From Verrucomicrobiota bacterium (GTDB taxonomy: Bacteria; Verrucomicrobiota; Verrucomicrobiia; Methylacidiphilales; JBCCWR01), in assembly GCA_039192515.1 (NCBI GenBank), contig JBCCXA010000025.1, positions 1 to 49,686 on the forward strand: a stretch of DNA of 49,686 nt. The letters run 5' to 3'. Positions 43,386 through 49,686 of the stretch are shown piece by piece. The stretch's first letter is position 1. Every line of letters starts with the position of its first letter. The notes below the pieces were generated by a model, which made no database searches, was not told the origin of the DNA, and was given only the letters and a program-made list of their open reading frames with translations. Made by a program: the position numbers and the translations under genes.

Positions 43386-43688
43386 ATGATCACCATTGAA
43401 ATAGCTATGGATATTAAAGCATTAGAAAAAGCCATAGGACATAATGAATCCTGTCGCTGCTCTTTTAGCGAAAAGGTGCGTGTTCATGAGTCCTTTCAGG
43501 GTGAACAGTTTCGGGATGGTGATATAATCGTATCTGACCTAGATGGAAATGCGAAAGCATCTGAAATCTATGTATGGGAATTTGATGATAAGGGAGAAAA
43601 ACGAGTTGCCACTGTCCTAAATGTTCCCCCTGTTGAATCTCTGGCCACTGCTTTGAGAGTATTTTTTGTTTCGGAGCTAAAGAAATAA
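43386..43688 (+). CDS. Hypothetical 100-residue protein
   Basis: Not recognised. ATG 43386 is preceded by GAAGAAGG and gives about 100 residues; ATG 43407 is an alternative. The protein is acidic and soluble: MDIKALEKAIGHNESCRCSF, GEQFRDGDIIVSDLDGNAKA, IYVWEFDDKGEKRVATVLNV and a final helix VESLATALRVFFVSELKK. The fold looks alpha/beta. It lies between the IS1-type fossil and the ilv leader, on the same strand. Confidence 0.5.
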   Translation: MITIEIAMDIKALEKAIGHNESCRCSFSEKVRVHESFQGEQFRDGDIIVSDLDGNAKASEIYVWEFDDKGEKRVATVLNVPPVESLATALRVFFVSELKK

Positions 43689-43760
43689 GGGTAATTGAAA
43701 TGAGGACACTACCATATTTTTGTTTGACTGTCCTTGAGTGTTGGATAATCTGTTTCATTC

Positions 43761-43808
43761 ATGAATATTGATGTGCAAGTGAAGGTGGAATTATTCCTCG
43801 TCGTCTGA
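43761..43808 (+). CDS. ilv leader peptide (attenuator peptide)
   Basis: ATG 43761 opens a 15-codon peptide MNIDVQVKVELFLVV ending at TGA 43806-43808. Five valines, two leucines and one isoleucine make eight of 15 residues branched-chain. The last codons (CTC GTC GTC) fall inside the first strand of a downstream hairpin. This is the arrangement by which ribosome stalling on scarce charged tRNA shifts RNA folding in ilv/leu attenuators of enteric bacteria. No strong Shine-Dalgarno is seen. A TTGACT at 43724-43729 and GATAAT at 43744-43749 might be promoter parts but their spacing (14) is short. Function is inferred from content and position. Confidence 0.75.
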   Translation: MNIDVQVKVELFLVV

Positions 43809-43886
43809 CGAGGATGGGTCACCTCTTGCTAAGTCAATGAGTTCCCATCCGACATCTAGAGAGCTGCGGATGGGTTTTTTGTTTTT
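43796..43886 (+). promoter_or_regulatory. Transcription attenuator of the ilvN-ilvC-leuA operon
   Basis: Four RNA segments are visible. Segment 1 CCTCGTC (43796-43802, inside the Leu-Val-Val codons) pairs with the 5' part of segment 2, GACGAGG (43807-43813), loop GTCT. Segment 2 continues as GGATGGG (43812-43818), which is complementary to segment 3 CCCATCC (43844-43850). Segment 3 with the next G also pairs with segment 4 CGGATGGG (43867-43874), which is followed by T6-G-T5. So 1:2 plus 3:4 gives termination, while a ribosome stalled on the last leader codons blocks segment 1 and lets 2:3 form the antiterminator. The ilvN start lies 22 bases after the U-run. Pairings are read directly from the sequence; the mechanism is by analogy to known ilv/leu/trp attenuators. 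Confidence 0.82.
43844..43886 (+). terminator. Intrinsic terminator inside the ilv leader
   Basis: Stem CCCATCCG / CGGATGGG (8 bp, no mismatch) with a 15-base loop, followed directly by TTTTTTGTTTTT. It sits before, not after, the ilvN gene and is the conditional terminator of the attenuator. Confidence 0.88.
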
Positions 43887-43908
43887 ATGAGTGAAAGACA
43901 GGTTTTTA

Positions 43909-44382
43909 ATGAGACATACAATATCAGTTTTAGTGGAAAATAAGTTTGGAGTCCTCACCAGAATTACAGGACTATTTAGTGGACGCGGATTTAACATTGA
44001 TACGCTTAATGTTGGCCCAACACATGATGACAAGTATTCTCGCATGACAATTGTTGTAGTGGGGGATGACCAAGTATTGGATCAGGTGCTCAAGCAACTG
44101 AATCGCCTCGTAGATGTAATTCGCGTAGAGGACTACAAGGATGGTGAGTTTTTGGATAGAGAGTTGATCTTGTGCAAGGTCAAAGTAAGCAGTAAGACGC
44201 GCTCTGAAGTTATCCAGATCAGTGACATCTTTAGAGCAAAGATCGATGATGTGCAGCCGGAATCATTGACCTTAGAAATGACAGGCAATGGAGGAAAGAT
44301 CACCAAATTTATCTCTTTGATGTCTAATTTTGGGATTATTGATCTAGTCCGAACAGGTCAAGTTGTCCTGGAACGGAGCTAA
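43909..44382 (+). CDS. ilvN: Acetolactate synthase small (regulatory) subunit
   Basis: A 157-residue regulatory subunit that binds valine and activates the catalytic subunit of acetohydroxyacid synthase, the first common step of branched-chain amino acid synthesis. It has an N-terminal ACT domain (HTISVLVENKFGVLTRITGL, FSGRGFNIDTLNVGPTHDD) and a second ACT-like half (ELILCKVKVSSKTRSEVIQI; GKITKFISLMSNFGIIDLVR). ATG 43909 matches the family start; GTG 43891 would add six residues. The catalytic subunit gene ilvB is not next to it, which is uncommon. ilvC follows after 48 bases. Under control of the attenuator just upstream. Confidence 0.95.
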   Translation: MRHTISVLVENKFGVLTRITGLFSGRGFNIDTLNVGPTHDDKYSRMTIVVVGDDQVLDQVLKQLNRLVDVIRVEDYKDGEFLDRELILCKVKVSSKTRSEVIQISDIFRAKIDDVQPESLTLEMTGNGGKITKFISLMSNFGIIDLVRTGQVVLERS

Positions 44383-44430
44383 TGGATTTATCAAGTTAAC
44401 TATCAGTAAATAAAGTTAGAAAGAAAGAAA

Positions 44431-45456
44431 ATGGCAGCAAAAATCTATAAGGAAAAAGATGCTGATCTAAGCATCTTCAAAGGAAAGACCATGGCAGTAG
44501 TCGGCTTTGGTTCGCAGGGGCATGCGCACGCGCTCAATTTAAAAGAAAGCGGCGTTCATGTGATCATTGGGCTCTATGCTAAAAGCAAGTCAGCAGCAGT
44601 AGCCAAGAAGAAAGGGTTCAAAGTTTACGAAACTGCAGAAGCAGTGAAAAAAGCTGATGTTATATTTATTGCTGTGCCAGATATGTTGCAAGCTGATGTC
44701 TATACCAAGGATATCGAGCCCAACTTGAGCAAAGGTAAGACTCTGTTATTCTCACACGGTTTCGCTATTTTATATAAGACGATTGTCCCGCCCGTAGATG
44801 TGAATGTGGTTATGGTGGCACCTAAAGGACCTGGTCATACTGTTCGCAGCCAATATGAAATGGGTCGTGGAGTTCCTACCTTGATTGCGATTCACCAGGA
44901 CGCAACACGCAAAGCGAAGAAAATTGCATTAGCTTGGGCAAAAGGTATTGGAGGGACTCGTGCAGGTGTTTTTCAAACCACTTTCCAAGAGGAAACGGAA
45001 ACTGACTTATTTGGTGAACAAGCTGTTCTGTGTGGAGGAACTTCTGCATTAATTCAAGCGGGTTACGAAACTTTAATAGAAGCGGGTTATCAGCCCGAAA
45101 TGGCCTACTTTGAAGTGCTTCATGAATTGAAATTGATTGTCGATATGATCAATGAGTCTGGGATTAGCGGGATGCGTTTTTCAATCTCTGAGACAGCCAA
45201 ATATGGTGACGTGACGAGAGGTCCTCGCGTGGTAACTAGTCAGACGAAGAAGAGTATGAAAAAGATTTTGAAGGAAATTCAAAAGGGTCAGTTTGCTAAT
45301 GAATGGATAGAGGAGCACAAGTCAGGTCGTAAAAACTATAACGCTTTGATGAAAGCCGGAGCAAAGCATCCAATCGAAAAAGTGGGCACCAAGTTGCGCT
45401 CTATGATGACGTGGATGAGCAAGAAGAATCTTAAAGGATCGCAAGCTGACTACTAA
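44431..45456 (+). CDS. ilvC: Ketol-acid reductoisomerase
   Basis: Second enzyme of valine/isoleucine synthesis: Mg- and NAD(P)H-dependent isomeroreduction of acetolactate. The 341-residue class I enzyme has the Rossmann motif [20 protein letters not shown]. The cofactor loop [14 protein letters not shown] has Tyr where many relatives have Arg. Further motifs are [20 protein letters not shown], the catalytic [18 protein letters not shown] and [20 protein letters not shown]. The C-terminal tail is Lys-rich. It lies between ilvN and leuA, 12 bases before the latter, and probably shares the attenuated transcript. Confidence 0.97.
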   Translation: MAAKIYKEKDADLSIFKGKTMAVVGFGSQGHAHALNLKESGVHVIIGLYAKSKSAAVAKKKGFKVYETAEAVKKADVIFIAVPDMLQADVYTKDIEPNLSKGKTLLFSHGFAILYKTIVPPVDVNVVMVAPKGPGHTVRSQYEMGRGVPTLIAIHQDATRKAKKIALAWAKGIGGTRAGVFQTTFQEETETDLFGEQAVLCGGTSALIQAGYETLIEAGYQPEMAYFEVLHELKLIVDMINESGISGMRFSISETAKYGDVTRGPRVVTSQTKKSMKKILKEIQKGQFANEWIEEHKSGRKNYNALMKAGAKHPIEKVGTKLRSMMTWMSKKNLKGSQADY

Positions 45457-45468
45457 GAAATCTTTACA

Positions 45469-47028
45469 ATGGATAATATACGCATCTTTGACACCACATT
45501 AAGAGATGGTGAGCAGTGCCCTGGGGCAAGTATGAACCCCAGACAGAAAATGGAAATTGCTCATCAGCTTGCCAGGTGGAATGTGGATGTGATTGAAGCT
45601 GGCTTTCCCGTTATCAGTGATGGTGATTTTGAATCCGTTCAGCAGATAGCAACAGAGATTAAGGGCCCTATAATTGCCGGCTTAGCCCGCTGCGTGAATA
45701 AGGATATCGATGCAGCTGGCTTAGCTATTAAGCCTGCTAAAGAGCGGGGTCGTATCCACGTTTTTTTGGCGACTTCTAAGATACATCGCGAATTTAAATT
45801 CAAGAAGGCGCAAGATGAAATTATTCGTCTTGCGGTTGAAGGAGTTAAGAGGGCTCGCAAATATGTAAAAGACGTTGAATTTTCGCCAGAAGATGCATCT
45901 AGGACCGAGCCTGAATTTTTAGCTAGAGTTACTGAAGCCGTTATATCAGCTGGAGCTTCTACGGTAAATATTCCCGACACTGTTGGCTATGCGGTGCCAG
46001 ATGAGTTTGGTGCTTTGATCAAGTATTTGATGGATAATGTAAAGAATGTTGACGATGCAATCATCAGTGTTCATTGTCATGACGACTTAGGTTTGGCGGT
46101 TGCGAACTCACTAGCTGCTATCCAAAATGGGGCTAGGCAAGTTGAAGGTACTATCAATGGAATTGGCGAACGAGCAGGTAATGTGGCCCTAGAGGAAGTG
46201 GTCATGGCTCTAAAAACAAGACGCGATAGTTACAAAAGGTACAAGGTCAACGTTAACTTTAAGGAGACAGTCAAGACCTCAAAACTTGTTTCACGCATGT
46301 CTGGTATGTTGGTCCAACGTAACAAAGCAATCGTAGGAGCTAATGCTTTTGCTCATAGTGCGGGTATTCATCAAGATGGGATCATTAAAAAGCGCGAAAC
46401 CTATGAGATTATGGACCCTAAGAAGATTGGTTGGGGTGAGACAGAGCTGCCCCTCACTAAGCATAGTGGCCGCAATGCGTTAAAGAGGCGTCTTCAACAG
46501 ATGGCGTTCCAGCTTTCAGAAAAAGAAATAGATAAGATTTTTGCAGATTTTAAGATAATAGGAGATAAAAAGAAATTTGTCTACGATGAGGATTTAATTG
46601 CCTTGGTAGATAACCAAATGGCGGTTGTTAAGGAGACCTATACCTTAGAGTACTTAACGGTTAGCTCGGGTATCGGAATGATTCCAACCGCTACAGTCAA
46701 TTTGAAAAAAGGAAAAGAGCTTTTTAAGGAAGCTGGCACTGGAGATGGTGCTGTTGATGCCGCCATGAAAACCATTGACCGTATTACGGGTCAACGAGGA
46801 GTCTTGGTAGACTATCAAGTTCGAGCTGTAACAAGGGGTAAAGATGCTATCGGAGATGTGACTTTGAAGGTTGATTTTACTCAAGATGGAGACTTGGTTA
46901 CTGGTAAAGCTGCTTCAACAGATGTCATAGAAGCAAGTGCACAAGCGTACTTGAATGCTTACAATCGTTGGCTTAATATGAAAGCTCGGGTTGGAGCTCG
47001 TAAAACTAACAAAACGAAAACACCTTGA
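45469..47028 (+). CDS. leuA: 2-isopropylmalate synthase
   Basis: First committed step of leucine synthesis: condensation of acetyl-CoA with 2-ketoisovalerate. The 519-residue protein has the DRE-TIM barrel motifs [19 protein letters not shown] at the N-terminus, [20 protein letters not shown] and [20 protein letters not shown], with [19 protein letters not shown]. Then come the linker ([20 protein letters not shown]) and the C-terminal LeuA dimer/regulatory domain (about 390-510), which gives leucine feedback inhibition. Full length for the bacterial form. Its stop overlaps the next gene start (TTGA). Confidence 0.97.
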   Translation: MDNIRIFDTTLRDGEQCPGASMNPRQKMEIAHQLARWNVDVIEAGFPVISDGDFESVQQIATEIKGPIIAGLARCVNKDIDAAGLAIKPAKERGRIHVFLATSKIHREFKFKKAQDEIIRLAVEGVKRARKYVKDVEFSPEDASRTEPEFLARVTEAVISAGASTVNIPDTVGYAVPDEFGALIKYLMDNVKNVDDAIISVHCHDDLGLAVANSLAAIQNGARQVEGTINGIGERAGNVALEEVVMALKTRRDSYKRYKVNVNFKETVKTSKLVSRMSGMLVQRNKAIVGANAFAHSAGIHQDGIIKKRETYEIMDPKKIGWGETELPLTKHSGRNALKRRLQQMAFQLSEKEIDKIFADFKIIGDKKKFVYDEDLIALVDNQMAVVKETYTLEYLTVSSGIGMIPTATVNLKKGKELFKEAGTGDGAVDAAMKTIDRITGQRGVLVDYQVRAVTRGKDAIGDVTLKVDFTQDGDLVTGKAASTDVIEASAQAYLNAYNRWLNMKARVGARKTNKTKTP

Positions 47029-47837
47029 CACTGATTCATCAATACAAGACTTGGAAGGAAGCTAGCAGTCGTTCTAGCGTGCTTATTACTTTAATTGGTT
47101 TCTTCGCTTTTAACAATTTAGCTGCAGCGCAAGGCGATTTCATGAAGCCCATTAGCGAGGAGAAAAAGGAGGAGCTAAGGGGTCAATTTATGCAAGGCCT
47201 ACAGTTTATGCAGCAGGGCAAGTACGTTGATGCCTTATCTTTCTTTAAATCTAATCTTAGAGAAGATCCAAATGCTAAGGGTTCATTGCTTATGTCAGCG
47301 GTTGCTTATGTTGAGCTTGGACAATTTGAGGAAGCTGTAGAGAACATAGATCCATTTTTAAAGTTAGAGCCTAGGAATTCCGAAGGTCTTATTGCTGGAA
47401 TTAAGTCGCACCAAGGAAAAGGAAATCATGACGAAGCTGAAAGACTTATTGCGCGTCTTAGAACTTTAAAGAATGAGGGTAAAGATTCCAGACTAAATGT
47501 CATGGCTAGCTTTGAAAGAGAACTCATTCCACTGTCAGGGGGTAGAAAGATTTCTTCACAGGAGTATTTCGATTATACAGTTGGTAAGCTAGACCCCGTT
47601 TGGAGGTTTCTACTGAAAGATAGTCCAACCAACATCAGCAGGAAGCTTGATTTTACACCCGCACCAGCTGAAGAAGCTTCAATCCTCAGGCAGCAGAATC
47701 CCGATTTAAAGGGTGTCTATGTTCTCTCTGAGTCTATTTATGCGGATGGAAAACTTTCGAATGTTAAAATTCATAGGTTTTTGTCTGCGCCGGATTATAA
47801 AACAGTCCGTCGTTATGTAACTGAAATCTTAGAGTAA
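47025..47837 (+). CDS. Exported TPR-containing protein of unknown function
   Basis: A 270-residue protein starting at TTG 47025, which overlaps the leuA stop as TTGA. The start is supported because a signal peptide follows directly (about residues 18-36, SSVLITLIGFFAFNNLAAAQ). Two to three TPR units occupy about residues 52-150: QFMQGLQFMQQGKYVDALSF, YVELGQFEEAVENIDPFLKL, GKGNHDEAERLIARLR. The C-terminal 100 residues (ISSQEYFDYTVGKLDPVWRF; GVYVLSESIYADGKLSNVKI) are not recognised. Probably periplasmic and a protein-protein adaptor. Translational coupling to leuA may be only positional. Confidence 0.78.
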   Translation: MTLIHQYKTWKEASSRSSVLITLIGFFAFNNLAAAQGDFMKPISEEKKEELRGQFMQGLQFMQQGKYVDALSFFKSNLREDPNAKGSLLMSAVAYVELGQFEEAVENIDPFLKLEPRNSEGLIAGIKSHQGKGNHDEAERLIARLRTLKNEGKDSRLNVMASFERELIPLSGGRKISSQEYFDYTVGKLDPVWRFLLKDSPTNISRKLDFTPAPAEEASILRQQNPDLKGVYVLSESIYADGKLSNVKIHRFLSAPDYKTVRRYVTEILE

Positions 47838-47885
47838 CAATCCGAAGCTAGCTTTTTTCTAAAAGCGCGTTAATATATACATAAT

Positions 47886-48248
47886 ATGAGTCAGCCAAAA
47901 ATTATTTGTTATCTTAAGCCTTGGTGCGGATGGAGTAACGGTGTAAGAGCCATTATGAAAAAGTATGAGTTTGAGTTTGAGGATCGAGACATCATAGGCA
48001 GTCCCGAACAGCGTATGGAAATGATTCAAAAAACTGGCCAGGAATTGTCACCTTGTGTGGAAATTGACGGTCATATCTTAGCAGATGTGAGTGGTGAAGA
48101 AGTGGAAGCTTACATGCTCGAAAAAGGAATTGTAAAACCGGTTGATGCCCAAGCTGACGTTCCGACAGATCGAGGGTGCACTGATGAGGAGCATCTAGAA
48201 ATGCAAAGGCAGCAGGGTTCGCCTATTAAGTTTATTAATAAAGGTTAG
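47886..48248 (+). CDS. Monothiol glutaredoxin-like protein with C-terminal extension
   Basis: A 120-residue thioredoxin-fold protein. The active site is YLKPWCGWSNGVRAIMKKYE, that is Cys14-Gly-Trp-Ser17, so it is monothiol. The usual Thr-Val-Pro loop reads GQELSPCVEIDGHILADVSG, where a second Cys follows the cis-Pro. After the domain (about residue 82) there is an extension with TDRGCTDEEHLEMQRQQGSP containing another Cys. Monothiol glutaredoxins handle glutathionylated proteins or Fe-S clusters; the CGWS centre is not the CGFS of Grx4. Single gene 48 bases after the TPR gene. Confidence 0.88.
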   Translation: MSQPKIICYLKPWCGWSNGVRAIMKKYEFEFEDRDIIGSPEQRMEMIQKTGQELSPCVEIDGHILADVSGEEVEAYMLEKGIVKPVDAQADVPTDRGCTDEEHLEMQRQQGSPIKFINKG

Positions 48249-48667
48249 AGTGCCTCAGATACCCAAGAATGCTATCAATTGATAATCTTTTAGAGATAAC
48301 CTAAGCTTCAACCCTTTCTTTATTGTCTAGTTAAATATTTTATCATGGCCACCTAAACTAGTATTTGGGGCGTAATTAAATTAAAATTTGACCTTTACGT
48401 TCGTCATACCCCCAGGTGCCCAGGGAGCCTAAGTATTCATAATTTTTCTGCTGGGTATTGATTTCCAGATATCAAGACTGAATCAGTGTATCATCAGGAC
48501 TAGGCACAGGTTTCTAGAAGTTTTGATTGGTCAGTTCGGATAACGGACAGGTTCGATCAGGAACATTTGCCAATCTATTAGAAAATACGCCACTTGTATT
48601 CCTTAACCGCGACCAAAACAATCTCAATCAAATCATTCCGGGATTTGGGATCCTTGAGCTTATACTA
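48249..48667. other. Intergenic DNA with weak coding traces beside the IS630 insertion
   Basis: About 420 AT-rich bases. On the plus strand a frame from about 48529 reads SSDNGQVRSGTFANLLENTP and LVFLNRDQNNLNQIIPGFG up to the IS boundary. On the minus strand LKDPKSRNDLIEIVLVAVKE is open. Neither has a start codon or a recognisable family and both may be chance. No RNA gene or terminator was found. Confidence 0.25.
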
Positions 48668-49686
48668 GAGCAATTTTCAATTAAGTAACAACAATCTGTA
48701 CATTTTCCGTAATGAGATATATAAGCTTAAAAATGAAAGCTTATAGTAGAGATCTAAGAGAGAAAATTATACAGGCCTTGATGGGTGGGATGAGTCAAAC
48801 CCGAGCCGCAATGACATTTGGAGTAAACCGCACAACGGTCTGTGGTTACTGGAAAAGATATAATGAAAAAGGAGAAGTTTACTACAAACAACATGGAGGC
48901 CACCTTCAAAGTAAACTTCAACCCTACAAAAACAAGCTCATAGAATGGATCAAAGAGTCTCCAGGAATAACTTTGGAAGAGATGCAAGAGAAACTCTTAG
49001 AGCAATGTGAGCTAAGCATTAGTTTGGCCACATTGCACTATCACCTCATTAACATGGGCTACAGCTTTAAAAAAAACGTTTCGGGCCAGCGAACGTGGAC
49101 GTGCTGATATAGAAGCAAGGCGTAAGCAATGGAGATGGGACCAGCTCCTATGGAATCCCCGGAAACTAGTTTTCTTGGATGAGACTGGAGTAAACACTAA
49201 AATGAGCCGTCTCTATGGAAGAGCTCTGAGAACAGAGCGGTGTCATGATCAAGTTGCTCATGGTCACTGGAATAGCTCTACATTTCTGGCAGCTCTAAGA
49301 TATAACGCTATGACTGCGCCATTACTTATCGATGGAGCAATGGATGGTAAAATGTTTGTGGGCTACATCGAACAACACCTTTGCCCCACTTTAAAAGAGG
49401 GTGATATCGTTATCTGTGATAACCTGCCTGCCCATAAAGTCAAAGGTGCTAGGGAGGCAATAGAAGCTGTGGGTGGAGAACTTGTGTATCTTCCGGCTTA
49501 TAGCCCCGATCTTAATCCAATTGAAATGGCCTTTGCTAAATTTAAAGCTCTATGACGCAAAGAAGCTAAAAGAACATGGGATGATCTTATCATTGCAGTT
49601 TCAGACTGTTTTGATTCTTTGACTAATGAGGACTGCAGAAACTTCTTTCACCACTGTCAGTATGTTTAAACTTAATTAGTAAATGC
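48668..49686 (+). mobile_element. IS630-family insertion sequence, right end cut by the window
   Basis: The left end is GAGCAATTTTCAATTAAG starting at 48668 after a TA dinucleotide. The reverse complement of the last bases of the window reads GCATTTACTAATTAAG, matching the left end at GCA, TT and AATTAAG, so the right inverted repeat finishes just outside. IS630 elements insert at TA, which fits. The element carries one transposase gene, now broken. No second copy is in the window. Confidence 0.78.
48733..49669 (+). pseudogene. IS630-family transposase with frameshift and nonsense codon
   Basis: N-terminal helix-turn-helix part: MKAYSRDLREKIIQALMGGM, SQTRAAMTFGVNRTTVCGYW and a second winged part SPGITLEEMQEKL. 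After LINMGYSFKK the frame changes by +1 within eight A's (49069-49076) and continues KKTFRASERGRADIEARRKQ. The DDE domain follows with LVFLDETGVNTKMSRLYGRA, IVICDNLPAHKVKGAREAIE and YLPAYSPDLNPIEMAFAKFK. TGA at 49553-49555 interrupts the same frame, which then reads RKEAKRTWDDLIIAV to TAA 49667-49669. The catalytic Asp, Asp and Glu are all present. Removing one A and reading through TGA would restore a normal-length enzyme of about 310 residues. Confidence 0.88.

Noticed and set aside
43465..43758. 97-codon minus-strand frame opposite the hypothetical gene and ilv leader
   Set aside because: Overlaps the better-supported plus-strand gene, low-complexity His/Gln-rich composition, no start signal.

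Overview
The window looks like a low-to-mid GC chromosomal segment of a Gram-negative bacterium. lpxA, outer-membrane-type proteins, a secretin and periplasmic signal peptides show the diderm envelope. The mix of housekeeping genes with a Tad-type secretin set, a FecR-domain protein and an ebo cluster would fit a Verrucomicrobiota/PVC-type organism. That placement is inference from gene content only; no rRNA is present.

Layout. 1-1395: decayed tip of an RHS polymorphic toxin followed by an intact small gene, probably its immunity partner, then a GC-rich block of unknown origin. 2273-7057: xseA-xseB-dxs-argG. 7232-11291: cpaB, secretin and cpaE-like genes (partial Tad pilus locus), then lpxA and a GT4 glycosyltransferase. 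13529-17202: accessory stretch with an MFS transporter, a broken luciferase-domain gene, a solute-binding protein and a convergent HxlR regulator with a triple 17-bp repeat upstream. 17619-17692: initiator tRNA. 18672-32633: cheA, aroB, a Ski2-like helicase, larE, lysC, a NifS-like protein lacking its PLP lysine, an outer-membrane protein, a FecR protein, a lipocalin-like hydrolase homologue and a zinc/manganese ABC pair.

33836-41729 is the most distinctive region: a tightly packed ebo operon (small protein, EboB, EboE, EboC, EboD, EboF). It is extended by a TMEM220 membrane protein, a TylF-like methyltransferase with a broken 5' end and an APC permease split at an A-run. EboD (a dehydroquinate-synthase-like sugar cyclase) and EboC (UbiA prenyltransferase) suggest synthesis of a prenylated cyclitol-type molecule. 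In cyanobacteria ebo genes are needed for export of scytonemin precursors to the periplasm; the product here is unknown.

41902-48248: mrp, an IS1-type transposase fossil, then ilvN-ilvC-leuA. Ahead of ilvN lies what looks like a complete transcription attenuator: a 15-residue leader peptide ending Leu-Phe-Leu-Val-Val, mutually exclusive stems and a terminator. A TPR protein and a monothiol glutaredoxin follow. The window ends in an IS630-family element with a frameshift and a nonsense codon.

The strongest new-looking items are the BCAA attenuator, the extended ebo operon and the lysine-less cysteine-desulfurase homologue. Several gene fossils lie in stretches that otherwise look empty.
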